Shown here: positions 1 to 7,183 of the stretch, one piece after another | Numbering within the stretch: position 1 is the first letter of the stretch | How the letters are laid out: every line of letters begins with the position of its first letter | Assembly (NCBI GenBank): GCA_002315875.1 | Contig: DCIL01000014.1 | Span: 24,393 to 48,638, forward strand | Source: Verrucomicrobia bacterium UBA1727 | GTDB taxonomy: Bacteria > Verrucomicrobiota > Kiritimatiellia > RFP12 > UBA1067 | Reading direction: 5' to 3' | Length of the DNA stretch: 24,246 nt | Position numbers and translations under genes: made by a program | The notes under the pieces: generated by a model | What the model was told of the DNA's origin: nothing | What the model saw: the letters and a program-made list of their open reading frames with translations, nothing else | The model's database searches: none

Positions 1-447
1 CGCTTCGACCGCATCACGCTCACCTATTCGGACGGTACCACGGTGGCGCTTGACGGTGATGAGTCGCTGAAGGGCGAGCCGCTCCTTCGGGGCGCGAACG
101 GACTTTGCGTGTATCCCGCCAAGAAGGGCAGCAAGGTGCCGCGGCTCGTTGATCGCAACGGCAAGGAACTGGATGCCGAGAACATCATCAAGGGTCTCCC
201 CAAGCCCGCCAAGCAGCAGACGGACTTCATCGAGTCCTGCAAGCTTCGCAAGACCTTCGCGCTCAACGAGTGCAATGGCTTCCGTTCCTGCACGATGTTC
301 AATCTCGCGATCGTCGCTGAGCGGCTCGGTCGTGGCTTCGAGTTCGATCCGGTGCGTCTGCACGCGGTGAACGACGAGGCGGCGGAGCGCTTCATCTATC
401 AGGAAAACCGCATGCGCGAGCCGTGGCGTCGCGAGATGTTCGGTTGA
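1..447 (+). CDS. Gfo/Idh/MocA-family oxidoreductase, C-terminal part (5' end outside the window)
   Basis: The frame is open from the first base and ends at a TGA, giving 148 residues of a larger protein. The tail has the pattern found near the end of many Planctomycetes/Verrucomicrobia Gfo/Idh/MocA proteins: a DFIESCKLRK segment, then FALNECNGFRSCTMFNLA, a RLGRGFEFDP stretch and a final RMREPWRREMFG (compare the usual 'MRxPW' ending). Family members are NAD(P)-dependent sugar or inositol dehydrogenases, but the Rossmann NAD-binding half is not in the window, so substrate and export signal cannot be judged. An internal GTG at 43 is not a real start because homologous-looking sequence extends upstream of it. 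The family call is by pattern recognition; the exact reaction is unknown. Confidence 0.75.
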   Translation, partial: RFDRITLTYSDGTTVALDGDESLKGEPLLRGANGLCVYPAKKGSKVPRLVDRNGKELDAENIIKGLPKPAKQQTDFIESCKLRKTFALNECNGFRSCTMFNLAIVAERLGRGFEFDPVRLHAVNDEAAERFIYQENRMREPWRREMFG

Positions 448-462
448 GATGAGGAATAACTT

Positions 463-469
463 AAAGGAG
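463..469 (+). promoter_or_regulatory. Ribosome binding site fixing the lipoprotein start
   Basis: AAAGGAG lies 9 bases upstream of the ATG at 479. It favours that ATG over an in-frame ATG at 449, which has no such site and would put ten polar residues in front of a good lipoprotein signal peptide. Confidence 0.7.
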
Positions 470-478
470 TTCATAAAG

Positions 479-949
479 ATGAATACGAAGATTTTGTCCG
501 TTCTCGCGCTCGCGGCGGTGTTCGCCGGCTGTGCTACCACGCAGGAAGCGCCTGCTGCGGCAGACAAGTCGTCCGCAAAGGCCAACGCCTATTCCGATTA
601 CGGAACGGCGATGGCGAACAAGGGCGGAGAGTCCGTTCAGGTGGTGGTCTGGCAGGAGCAGAACCGCAAGGCGATCGACGAGGCGACGAAGCCGGAGAAG
701 CTCGTGAAGTATGTCGAGAACTATGCCGCGGCGGATGCCTTCCTCGCTCGCATCAAGCCCGCCTATCAGACCGATCCGATGACGATGACCGAGATGGCGG
801 CGATCACCCAGCTCGTGATGTGTCCGAAGTGTCCCAAGGCACCTCGCTATCGCGTCATCTGGGTTGCCGCGCTCGAGCGCGCCCGTGACAACGCCAAGTG
901 CGAATATCTCAAGCGCATCTTCCAGCAGCAGCTTGACATCTGCCGGTGA
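479..949 (+). CDS. Small lipoprotein of unknown function
   Basis: The 156-residue product starts MNTKILSVLALAAVFAGC, a type II signal peptide: Lys near the N-terminus, a hydrophobic core and an FAGC lipobox, with Cys18 as the predicted lipidated residue. The next 30 residues are Ala/Ser/Lys-rich, as in lipoprotein linkers. The C-terminal third holds a CPKCPK (CxxC) pair, two further cysteines and a predicted helix ending in QQQLDICR, so a disulfide-stabilised or metal-binding tail is possible. I do not recognise a family. The stop codon overlaps the next gene, rsmD, by four bases (GTGA), which indicates translational coupling. The protein should be anchored to the inner or outer membrane facing the periplasm. 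Confidence 0.75.
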   Translation: MNTKILSVLALAAVFAGCATTQEAPAAADKSSAKANAYSDYGTAMANKGGESVQVVVWQEQNRKAIDEATKPEKLVKYVENYAAADAFLARIKPAYQTDPMTMTEMAAITQLVMCPKCPKAPRYRVIWVAALERARDNAKCEYLKRIFQQQLDICR

Positions 950-1503
950 GAATCACGGGCGGAGAGTTCGGCGGACGCATCCTCAAGGTTCCTAAATCGG
1001 ACCTGATTCGTCCGACTCAGGACCGTGTCCGCGAGGCGGTATTCAACATTCTGCAGTTTGAATTGCCGGGTAAGGACTTCCTCGATCTCTTTTCGGGATC
1101 CGGCGCGGTCGGACTCGAGGCGCTTTCGCGTGGTGCGCGGCAGGTCGTGATGGTGGAGCGCGATCGTCTCCATCTTTCGGTGCTTCGCGATAATCTCTCG
1201 TCCATCGGCGGCGCGAAGGCGTCCGCGGCAACTGTTGTCGCGGCGGACGCCTATCGCTATCTTTCGACCTATTCTGGAGCCGGCTTCGACATCGTCTTTG
1301 CCGATCCGCCTTATGCGCTCGGTGAGGAGCGTGGATATGCCGCAGTGCTTGCGGATGCCGCTCAGCACGGCGTGGTGCGTCCCGGAGGAAAGTTCATCGC
1401 CGAGATGACTGCGGTGCAGAAAGCCGAGGAAACTCCCGGCTGGGAAGTCGTCCGTGACCGCACCTACGGCAAGACCCGCATCGTCATTTGGCAACGCACG
1501 TAA
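946..1503 (+). CDS. rsmD: 16S rRNA (guanine(966)-N2)-methyltransferase RsmD
   Basis: The 185-residue protein matches RsmD in length and motif order. The N-terminus MRITGGEFGGRILKVP and the following RPTQDRVREAVFNIL are family signatures. The SAM-binding loop DLFSGSGAVGLEALSRGA follows at about residues 47-64, and the catalytic motif DPPY is at 120-123. RsmD methylates G966 (E. coli numbering) of 16S rRNA in the assembled small subunit, in the cytoplasm. The start is GTG at 946, inside the stop of the preceding lipoprotein gene. There is no coaD neighbour, although rsmD-coaD pairing is common elsewhere. Confidence 0.9.
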   Translation: MRITGGEFGGRILKVPKSDLIRPTQDRVREAVFNILQFELPGKDFLDLFSGSGAVGLEALSRGARQVVMVERDRLHLSVLRDNLSSIGGAKASAATVVAADAYRYLSTYSGAGFDIVFADPPYALGEERGYAAVLADAAQHGVVRPGGKFIAEMTAVQKAEETPGWEVVRDRTYGKTRIVIWQRT

Positions 1504-1530
1504 TCGTATCTAATTTCAAATATCGTTATT

Positions 1531-3024
1531 ATGTATTTGCTTGGAATTGATTATGGCACCGGAGGGTGCAAGGTAACGGTCATCGACGAAACTGGAAAGT
1601 TCATCGCCGACGCTTCGACGGAATTCACGACCTATCATGAACATCCCGGTTGGAGCGAGCAGGAACCGTCCGACTGGATGGCCTCGCTTTGCGCTTCGCT
1701 GAAGAAGCTTGTGGAGAAAGGTGTCGACCTCCGTGAGGTAGCGGCGCTCTCGCTCGACGGCTCGACGCACAACGCGGTGCTGCTCGATGAGGCGATGCGT
1801 CCCGTCCGCCGCACGATCATGTGGACGGATCAGCGCGCGACTGCCGAGTGCGCGGCGCTGAAGGCCGGTTGGGGAGAGAAGATCTTCTCGCGCTGCTATC
1901 AGATGCCGGCGCCTACCTGGACGCTTCCGCAGATGATGTGGCTAAAGGCGAACGAGCCCGAAGTGCTTGGGCGCGTCGCGAAGGTGTTGTTCGTGAAGGA
2001 CTACGTGCGCTTTCAGCTCACGGGAGTCGCCAATACCGATTTCATCGAGGCAGAGGGTACGCTCTTCTTTGACATGAAGAGGATGGCGTGGGATGAGGAG
2101 CTGGTTGAACTTTCGGGGTTGAAGCTTTCGTCCATGCCCGATATCATCAAGCCCACCGATGTCGTGGGCGGAGTGACGGACGAAGCCGCCGCGCTTACCG
2201 GACTCAAGGTCGGAACTCCTGTCATCTGCGGATCGTCCGACAGCGCTGTTGAGGACTACGGCGCGGGAGCAGTCGAGCCGGGTGATCTCATCATAAAACT
2301 CGCTACGGCCGGCAACGTCAACTCCATGACCGCCGCGGCGCATCCGCATCCGAAGACGCTTACCTATTCGCATATCGTGCCAGGTATGTGGTATTCGGTG
2401 TCCGCAACGAATGCCGCGGCGCTTTGCCAACGCTGGTGGAGAGATAATTTCTACGCCGAGTTCGCCGCGTCCGGAGCCGGTGCCTGGGATGTCATCAACC
2501 GCGAGGCGGAATCGTCCCCGGTCGGATCGAACGGAGTCTTTTTCCATCCGTATCTTCAGGGCGAGCGCTGTCCGTATTGGGATTCCAACCTTCGCGCATC
2601 GTTCACCGGAGTTTCGATTTCCTCTACCCGCGGAGATTTCTCGCGGGCCTTGATGGAAGGTGTGGCGTTTTCGCTTAGGGACTGCTATCGTACGCTCGAA
2701 GAGATGAAGCTTCCCGTAAAGCGCATCTTCCTCATCGGCGGTGGGGCGAAGTCCCGACTCTGGAGCGAGATTGTCGCCAACGTCTTCAATTGCAAGGTCG
2801 CGGTGCCGTCCCCGGCGGACGCTTCGTTCGGCGCGTGTCTGCTTGCAGGCACGGGCATCGGGGTCTTTGCGGATGTCAAGGACGCGGTGACGAAGTGTCT
2901 CAAGATTGATCGCGAGATTGCGCCTGATCCGAAAGACGCCGCGCGCTACGATCATCTCTTCACCTGCTATCGCAAGATTCACGATGCACTCGCTGCGGTC
3001 TATTCGCAGAGAAAGGAATTCTGA
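1531..3024 (+). CDS. xylB: FGGY-family carbohydrate kinase, probably xylulokinase
   Basis: At 497 residues this is a full-length FGGY sugar kinase (actin-like ATPase fold). The N-terminal phosphate loop reads LGIDYGTGGCKV. The substrate-side segment HPGWSEQEPSDW and LSLDGSTHNAV follow, the GSSDSAVEDYGAG motif holds the likely catalytic Asp237, and the C-terminal adenosine motif is LIGGGAKSRLWSEI. It would phosphorylate a free ketose or polyol with ATP in the cytoplasm. Xylulose is the most likely substrate from overall look, but FGGY specificity cannot be read reliably by eye. The gene follows rsmD after a 27-base AT-rich spacer with no clear Shine-Dalgarno, so it may carry its own promoter. 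The downstream esterase gene begins one base after its stop. Confidence 0.75.
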   Translation: MYLLGIDYGTGGCKVTVIDETGKFIADASTEFTTYHEHPGWSEQEPSDWMASLCASLKKLVEKGVDLREVAALSLDGSTHNAVLLDEAMRPVRRTIMWTDQRATAECAALKAGWGEKIFSRCYQMPAPTWTLPQMMWLKANEPEVLGRVAKVLFVKDYVRFQLTGVANTDFIEAEGTLFFDMKRMAWDEELVELSGLKLSSMPDIIKPTDVVGGVTDEAAALTGLKVGTPVICGSSDSAVEDYGAGAVEPGDLIIKLATAGNVNSMTAAAHPHPKTLTYSHIVPGMWYSVSATNAAALCQRWWRDNFYAEFAASGAGAWDVINREAESSPVGSNGVFFHPYLQGERCPYWDSNLRASFTGVSISSTRGDFSRALMEGVAFSLRDCYRTLEEMKLPVKRIFLIGGGAKSRLWSEIVANVFNCKVAVPSPADASFGACLLAGTGIGVFADVKDAVTKCLKIDREIAPDPKDAARYDHLFTCYRKIHDALAAVYSQRKEF

Positions 3025-3025
3025 C

Positions 3026-4129
3026 ATGAGGTTTGCGCTGTTGACGGTAGGTGTGCTTGCCGCGGGACTGCTTCTGGCGGGATTCAGCGAGTCCGTCTTC
3101 CGCACCGACGGAATCAAGATCACGCGTGATCTCCGCTATGGCGATCGGGACGATGCTCGTGAAGAAGGCGAGAAGTACAAGAGCTACATGTCCGGCCGCC
3201 AGAGCGACGGACACATCATGCACTCGCATCGGTCGGGACAGTACTACGATCTCCTTCATCGCGATGGACCGATTCCCGCTGACGCGCCGGTCTATGTCCA
3301 TCTTCACGGCGGCGCGTGGTGCCAGCCCTACGACAAGGACGGCGAAGGGCTCAATTTCATCGGGCGGCTCGTGAACTGCGGATTCGTCGTGGTTAACATG
3401 GACTATCAGCTTCAGAACGATGTCACGGACGGTACGCGCGAGCTCTGGCGGCGTTCGCACGCTTCCTTCGATGATATGCTTAGGGATATCGACGCGCTCG
3501 TCACGCATCTCAAGACCGTGCGGCTGCCGGCGCTTGGAATTAAGACCGAGAAGATCGCCATCGGCGGAGGATCGGCGGGTGCGCATCTCTCGGCGCTCTA
3601 CGCTTATGATGAGACGAATCCCGACTGGCTCGGACTTGGTCTCAAACACGAGCTCAAGATCGGCTTCGTGATGGACTTCGTGGGCCCAACCGATCTTGCG
3701 AGCGAGGACTTCTACGATCCGCTCGTCAATCATAGTTTTCCCATCGGCGCAATGTTCAACGAATGGTCTACCGATCGCCTGCTGATTCTCCTCGGTTGGC
3801 TCACCAATGCCGATCTTAAGGGCATGATCGCGAAGGGGAAGATCGAAGATGCGCGAAGCGTGCTCGCAAAATATTCGCCGCTCAGGATGATCACCGAGAA
3901 GAGTTGTCCCACGATTCTCGAGTATTCGCGTCTCTGGCCTGGCGCTACGACCGACGGATGCGTTCCGGTTTCCACTTATGACGATCACATCGCCGCGCTC
4001 GAAAAGGCGAATGTGCCCTATGAGGCGCATATGAGCTGGTTTTCGATTCACGGCAATCCGCGATCTGGCGTGCTTTCGTCCCTTGTTTCCAAGTGCGAGG
4101 ATTACGCCGAAAAATATCTGAAGAAATGA
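3026..4129 (+). CDS. Exported alpha/beta-hydrolase (esterase/lipase-like)
   Basis: The 367-residue protein begins at ATG 3026, behind GAAAGGAA (3011-3018) and one base after the kinase stop. An N-terminal signal peptide or anchor (MRFALLTVGVLAAGLLLAG) predicts export. The fold marks are an HGGAW oxyanion-hole motif at His94, as in the hormone-sensitive-lipase/BD-FAE type, and the nucleophile elbow GGGSAG with Ser183. Candidate acid Asp310 and base His342 (in SIHG) lie near the C-terminus, so the triad looks complete. In this setting a carbohydrate esterase removing acetyl or feruloyl groups from glycans is plausible, but that is inference; a general carboxylesterase is equally compatible with the sequence. 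Confidence 0.75.
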   Translation: MRFALLTVGVLAAGLLLAGFSESVFRTDGIKITRDLRYGDRDDAREEGEKYKSYMSGRQSDGHIMHSHRSGQYYDLLHRDGPIPADAPVYVHLHGGAWCQPYDKDGEGLNFIGRLVNCGFVVVNMDYQLQNDVTDGTRELWRRSHASFDDMLRDIDALVTHLKTVRLPALGIKTEKIAIGGGSAGAHLSALYAYDETNPDWLGLGLKHELKIGFVMDFVGPTDLASEDFYDPLVNHSFPIGAMFNEWSTDRLLILLGWLTNADLKGMIAKGKIEDARSVLAKYSPLRMITEKSCPTILEYSRLWPGATTDGCVPVSTYDDHIAALEKANVPYEAHMSWFSIHGNPRSGVLSSLVSKCEDYAEKYLKK

Positions 4130-4142
4130 TTGGAGCATTACG

Positions 4143-6173
4143 ATGACATCTCTGATTCTTGCCGCGATCTTTACGCTCAGCTCGCCGGACGGACGGCTTG
4201 CGGTTTCTTTTGAAAATGACGATGCGGGAATGCGGTGGTCGCTCAGTCGGGACGGCAAACCGCTCATCGCGCCTTCGCCGCTCGGACTCGTTTTTTCTAA
4301 GTCCACTTCGCAATCGGTTCCCAAGCTCGGCGCGCACAAGGTTCTCAAGGAACTCCGCTGGTCCGAAGACAAGACGTGTCGTCCACTCGTCTACCGCCGC
4401 AACGAAGTGCGCGAGCGCTACAACGAACTCGAGGTGCAGCTGGAGGAGAGGACTGCGGTTGAGCCCACCGTCGGAATGGGTCGCACGGTCATCGACAAGT
4501 CGCCGCGGCGGCTCACGATGGTCTTCCGTGCGTATGACGAAGGCGTCGCGTTCAGATATGTCATTCCCAAGCAGAAGTGCTTTGACGGATTCGAGATCAT
4601 GCGCGAGCTCACCGAGTGGCGCTTTGCAAAGGAGGCGAAGGCGTGGGTGACGGAGTATCCTGCGGAGTTCACTTCGCAGGAATGCAAGTTCGAGCTGAAG
4701 TCGCTTGCCGAGATCGATCCGAAGAAATTTATCGGTTCGCCGGTCGTGGTCGAGCAGGAGGGCGTGAGCGTTGCGCTTTGCGAGGCCGCGCTTTACAATT
4801 GGGCGGGACTCTTCTTCCGCGGCAAGGACGCAAAAACCTTGAAGGCGCATCTCGCTGAACTTCCCGCAAGCGAGGCGTCCACCCCGCATGCCGCGGTCAT
4901 CTGCGCGACTCCCGCTGCTTCGCCGTGGCGCGTGGCGATCGTAGGCGATAACGGACTCGACCTCCTCCGCAAGAACGATATTCTCGTGGGCCTCAATCCC
5001 GATTCCGATCCTTCAATTGACTTCTCGTTCGTGAAGCCGGGCGCGACGAGTTGGGACTGGTGGGCGGAGTCCAACAATTCGCTTTCGACCGAGACCACGA
5101 TCAAGCTCATCGATTTCGCCGCGGAAATGGGCTGGCCGTATCACACGATCGATGGTGGTTGGTATGGTTTTGCAAGGCGTCCCAATCACGGGCCCAATGT
5201 GGAGCTCAAGCCCCGCAAGGACTTCGATCTGAAGCGTGTCGTCGAGCATGCGAAGGCAAAGGGGGTGCGACTCTGGGTATGGATTCACTGGATGGAGATT
5301 GAGGATACTGGCGTTGAGGAGACCTTCCGTCGCCTTGAGGAGTGGGGAATCGCAGGCGTCAAGACGGATTTCATCAACCGTCAGGATCAGTGGATTGTCA
5401 ATTGGTACGAGCGCGTTCTTAGGTCCGCGGCGAAACATCATGTGATGGTCAACTTCCATGGTGCGTTCAAGCCGACCGGAACCGAGCGCACTTGGCCGAA
5501 CAACCTCACCCGCGAGGGAATTCTCGGCAATGAGATGAATATCTTCCATGCGACAATCACGCCGCGTCACTGTCTCACGCTGCCGTTCACCAGGTTCCTT
5601 ATCGGTCCCGGAGATTTCACACCCGGCGGTTTCGGCAACGTCTACTACAAGGACTTTGTCCCGCAGTGCAAGAAGGGCCATCGTTATGGAGACGAAACCG
5701 ATCGCTGTCCCCATTGGGCGGAACAGTCCGGAACCCGCGGCTTCGCGATTGCGCAATGCGTTGCCTACGATTCGTATCTGATGACGATCTGCGACTGGCC
5801 AGAACGCTATCATGTCGGAGGCAAGGCGACGGGCGAACTCGTGCCGGGCGCGAAGGCGCTCAAGGATCTTCCGACGGCGTGGGACAAGACGATTCCTCTT
5901 CAGGGTCGCTGCGGAGAGTATTATGCGGTTGCGCGTCTCGCTCGGGACGGACGTTGGTATGTCGCAGCGATGACGGTCGCATCGCGCAAACTTGAGGTGA
6001 AGCTCGATTTCCTCGGCAGCGGCAGTCGCCGCGCAACGATCTATGTTGACGATCCGGTCAAGACTCCCGTCGACGCCAAGGCGCTTTCTGTAAACGAGCG
6101 TAAGGTTACTGCCGCAGATACGCTCACTCTCGATCTTTGCAACGAAGGCGGCGCCGTCGTCATCATCGACTGA
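4143..6173 (+). CDS. GH97 glycoside hydrolase (alpha-galactosidase/alpha-glucosidase family)
   Basis: The 676-residue protein follows the GH97 plan: an N-terminal beta-sandwich (SPDGRLAVSFENDDAGMRWS, DGKPLI), a TIM barrel (SWDWWAESNNS, IDGGWYGF, VWIHWMEIED) and a C-terminal sheet. In GVKTDFINR, Asp409 sits where retaining GH97 enzymes (alpha-galactosidase type) keep their nucleophile; inverting SusB-type alpha-glucosidases lack an Asp there. Glu464 in LGNEMN is 55 residues further on and is a candidate acid/base. A retaining, galactosidase-like activity is therefore more likely than a SusB-like one. The N-terminal leader is short (MTSLILAAIFTLSSP) with no basic residue, so export is uncertain. 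GGAG at 4132-4135 precedes the ATG. The gene follows the esterase by 13 bases and is read with it. Confidence 0.88.
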   Translation: MTSLILAAIFTLSSPDGRLAVSFENDDAGMRWSLSRDGKPLIAPSPLGLVFSKSTSQSVPKLGAHKVLKELRWSEDKTCRPLVYRRNEVRERYNELEVQLEERTAVEPTVGMGRTVIDKSPRRLTMVFRAYDEGVAFRYVIPKQKCFDGFEIMRELTEWRFAKEAKAWVTEYPAEFTSQECKFELKSLAEIDPKKFIGSPVVVEQEGVSVALCEAALYNWAGLFFRGKDAKTLKAHLAELPASEASTPHAAVICATPAASPWRVAIVGDNGLDLLRKNDILVGLNPDSDPSIDFSFVKPGATSWDWWAESNNSLSTETTIKLIDFAAEMGWPYHTIDGGWYGFARRPNHGPNVELKPRKDFDLKRVVEHAKAKGVRLWVWIHWMEIEDTGVEETFRRLEEWGIAGVKTDFINRQDQWIVNWYERVLRSAAKHHVMVNFHGAFKPTGTERTWPNNLTREGILGNEMNIFHATITPRHCLTLPFTRFLIGPGDFTPGGFGNVYYKDFVPQCKKGHRYGDETDRCPHWAEQSGTRGFAIAQCVAYDSYLMTICDWPERYHVGGKATGELVPGAKALKDLPTAWDKTIPLQGRCGEYYAVARLARDGRWYVAAMTVASRKLEVKLDFLGSGSRRATIYVDDPVKTPVDAKALSVNERKVTAADTLTLDLCNEGGAVVIID

Positions 6174-6178
6174 AACGT

Positions 6179-7162
6179 ATGATTGCAAAGCTCCAGCCCA
6201 ATCGCGTCCGTCGAACCTATCAAGGAGGTTCGCGCATCGATGCCTTCACTGCCAGCTCTCCGGTTGTTGACGGCGCCTTGCGTCCCGAGGACTGGCTCGC
6301 TTCTACTACGACCGCCTTCAACGGCAGTGTTGAGATTGAGGGCGAGGGACTTGGTCGCTTGTCGGATGGACGGCTTGTGCGCGATGCGGTGGGCTCACTG
6401 CCGATTCTCGTCAAACTTCTTGACAGCGACGAGCGTCTCGTCGTCCAGGCCCATCCGACCGTGCCGTTCGCCAAAGAGTTCCTTGATTCGTCCGTCGGCA
6501 AGACCGAGTGCTGGTATTTTCTGCCTGGCACAGCTCCTGACGCCTGCGTCTATCTTGGTTTCAGGCCTGGCGTCACCCGCGAGCAATGGAAGAGCGCCGT
6601 CAACGCTGCAATTTCCGAAAATCTGGGGACAGACCCCGATCAACGTGATGAAAAAGCGAGGAATTTGCTAAGTTTCTTGCATATAGTTCCTGTGAAGGCG
6701 GGAGATTTCGTTTTTGTAGACGGTGGTGTACCGCACGCGATTGGGGCCGGCTGTTTCATGATCGAGCTTCAGGAGCCGAGCGATCTTATGGTTGTCGCGG
6801 AACGCTTTACGCCGTCTGGACGTGTCATTCCTGACAAGAAGCTGCATTGCGGACTTGGCTGGGAGAAGATGTTCGACGTATACGAATATCACGGATGCGA
6901 GTTTGACGAGCTTTGCGCGCGGTACGTGAGGCGCGCTTCGCACGGTCGCATACTGGGTCCGGAAATGACGGATAAGTTCTCGATGTGGCGACTTGAGAAG
7001 GGCGATGATCTCGCGCTTTCGCGGTCCGCGGCAGTTGCGGTGGTGACCGATGGCTGCGGTCTTGTCAACGATTGTCGTGTCGCGAAAGGCGACCGCCTCG
7101 TCATTGCAGACGAAAGCACTCTACACGTCACCGGTGACGTCACCTTAGTAATATGCAGTTAA
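6179..7162 (+). CDS. manA: Mannose-6-phosphate isomerase, class I
   Basis: The 327-residue cupin-type enzyme interconverts mannose-6-P and fructose-6-P in the cytoplasm and needs zinc. Expected metal ligands are visible: Gln90 and His92 (QAHP), Glu110 (KTECWY) and His186 (GVPHAIG). The start ATG at 6179 gives MIAKLQPNRVRRTYQGG, which matches the usual N-terminus (KPxxxxxxWGG type). A strong AAGGAGG further on, at 6222-6228, is coding (Gln-Gly-Gly) and does not mark a start in this frame. The linker before the PVKAGDF strand contains a REP-like GC palindrome followed by an AT-richer patch (residues about 149-170), unlike the rest of the gene. With the GH92 mannosidase next door, mannose use is a coherent role. 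Confidence 0.87.
   Translation: MIAKLQPNRVRRTYQGGSRIDAFTASSPVVDGALRPEDWLASTTTAFNGSVEIEGEGLGRLSDGRLVRDAVGSLPILVKLLDSDERLVVQAHPTVPFAKEFLDSSVGKTECWYFLPGTAPDACVYLGFRPGVTREQWKSAVNAAISENLGTDPDQRDEKARNLLSFLHIVPVKAGDFVFVDGGVPHAIGAGCFMIELQEPSDLMVVAERFTPSGRVIPDKKLHCGLGWEKMFDVYEYHGCEFDELCARYVRRASHGRILGPEMTDKFSMWRLEKGDDLALSRSAAVAVVTDGCGLVNDCRVAKGDRLVIADESTLHVTGDVTLVICS
6623..6641 (+). repeat. REP-like palindromic core inside manA
   Basis: GGGGACAGACCCC lies at 6625-6637, a near-palindrome with GGGG/CCCC arms. I recall this 13-mer as a recurrent core of palindromic repeats (REP/RAYT-type) in many bacterial genomes. It is read in frame as LGTDPD, and the following ~50 bases are AT-richer than their surroundings. 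No tyrosine transposase is present in the window. Only one copy was noticed here. Confidence 0.5.
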
Positions 7163-7180
7163 CCTCTCAAACCTCTCAAA
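7163..7180 (+). repeat. Two tandem 9-bp units filling the manA-GH92 gap
   Basis: CCTCTCAAA occurs twice in tandem (7163-7171, 7172-7180). It begins at the base after the manA stop TAA and ends three bases before the next ATG. It differs by one base from the CCTCTCAAC units of the minisatellite at 19991-20071 and shares the 10-mer TCTCAAACTT with the tract at 19414-19490. The gap therefore has no Shine-Dalgarno. Confidence 0.75.
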
Positions 7181-7183
7181 CTT

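Noticed and set aside
1504..1530. Promoter in the AT-rich gap before the FGGY kinase gene
   Set aside because: TATC/TATT-like strings occur but no convincing -10/-35 pair or ribosome site can be assigned in 27 bases; left unannotated.
6222..6242. AAGGAGG followed by ATG at 6240 as an alternative manA start
   Set aside because: The ATG is in another frame; the sequence codes the conserved Gln-Gly-Gly of ManA, and ATG 6179 gives the expected N-terminus.
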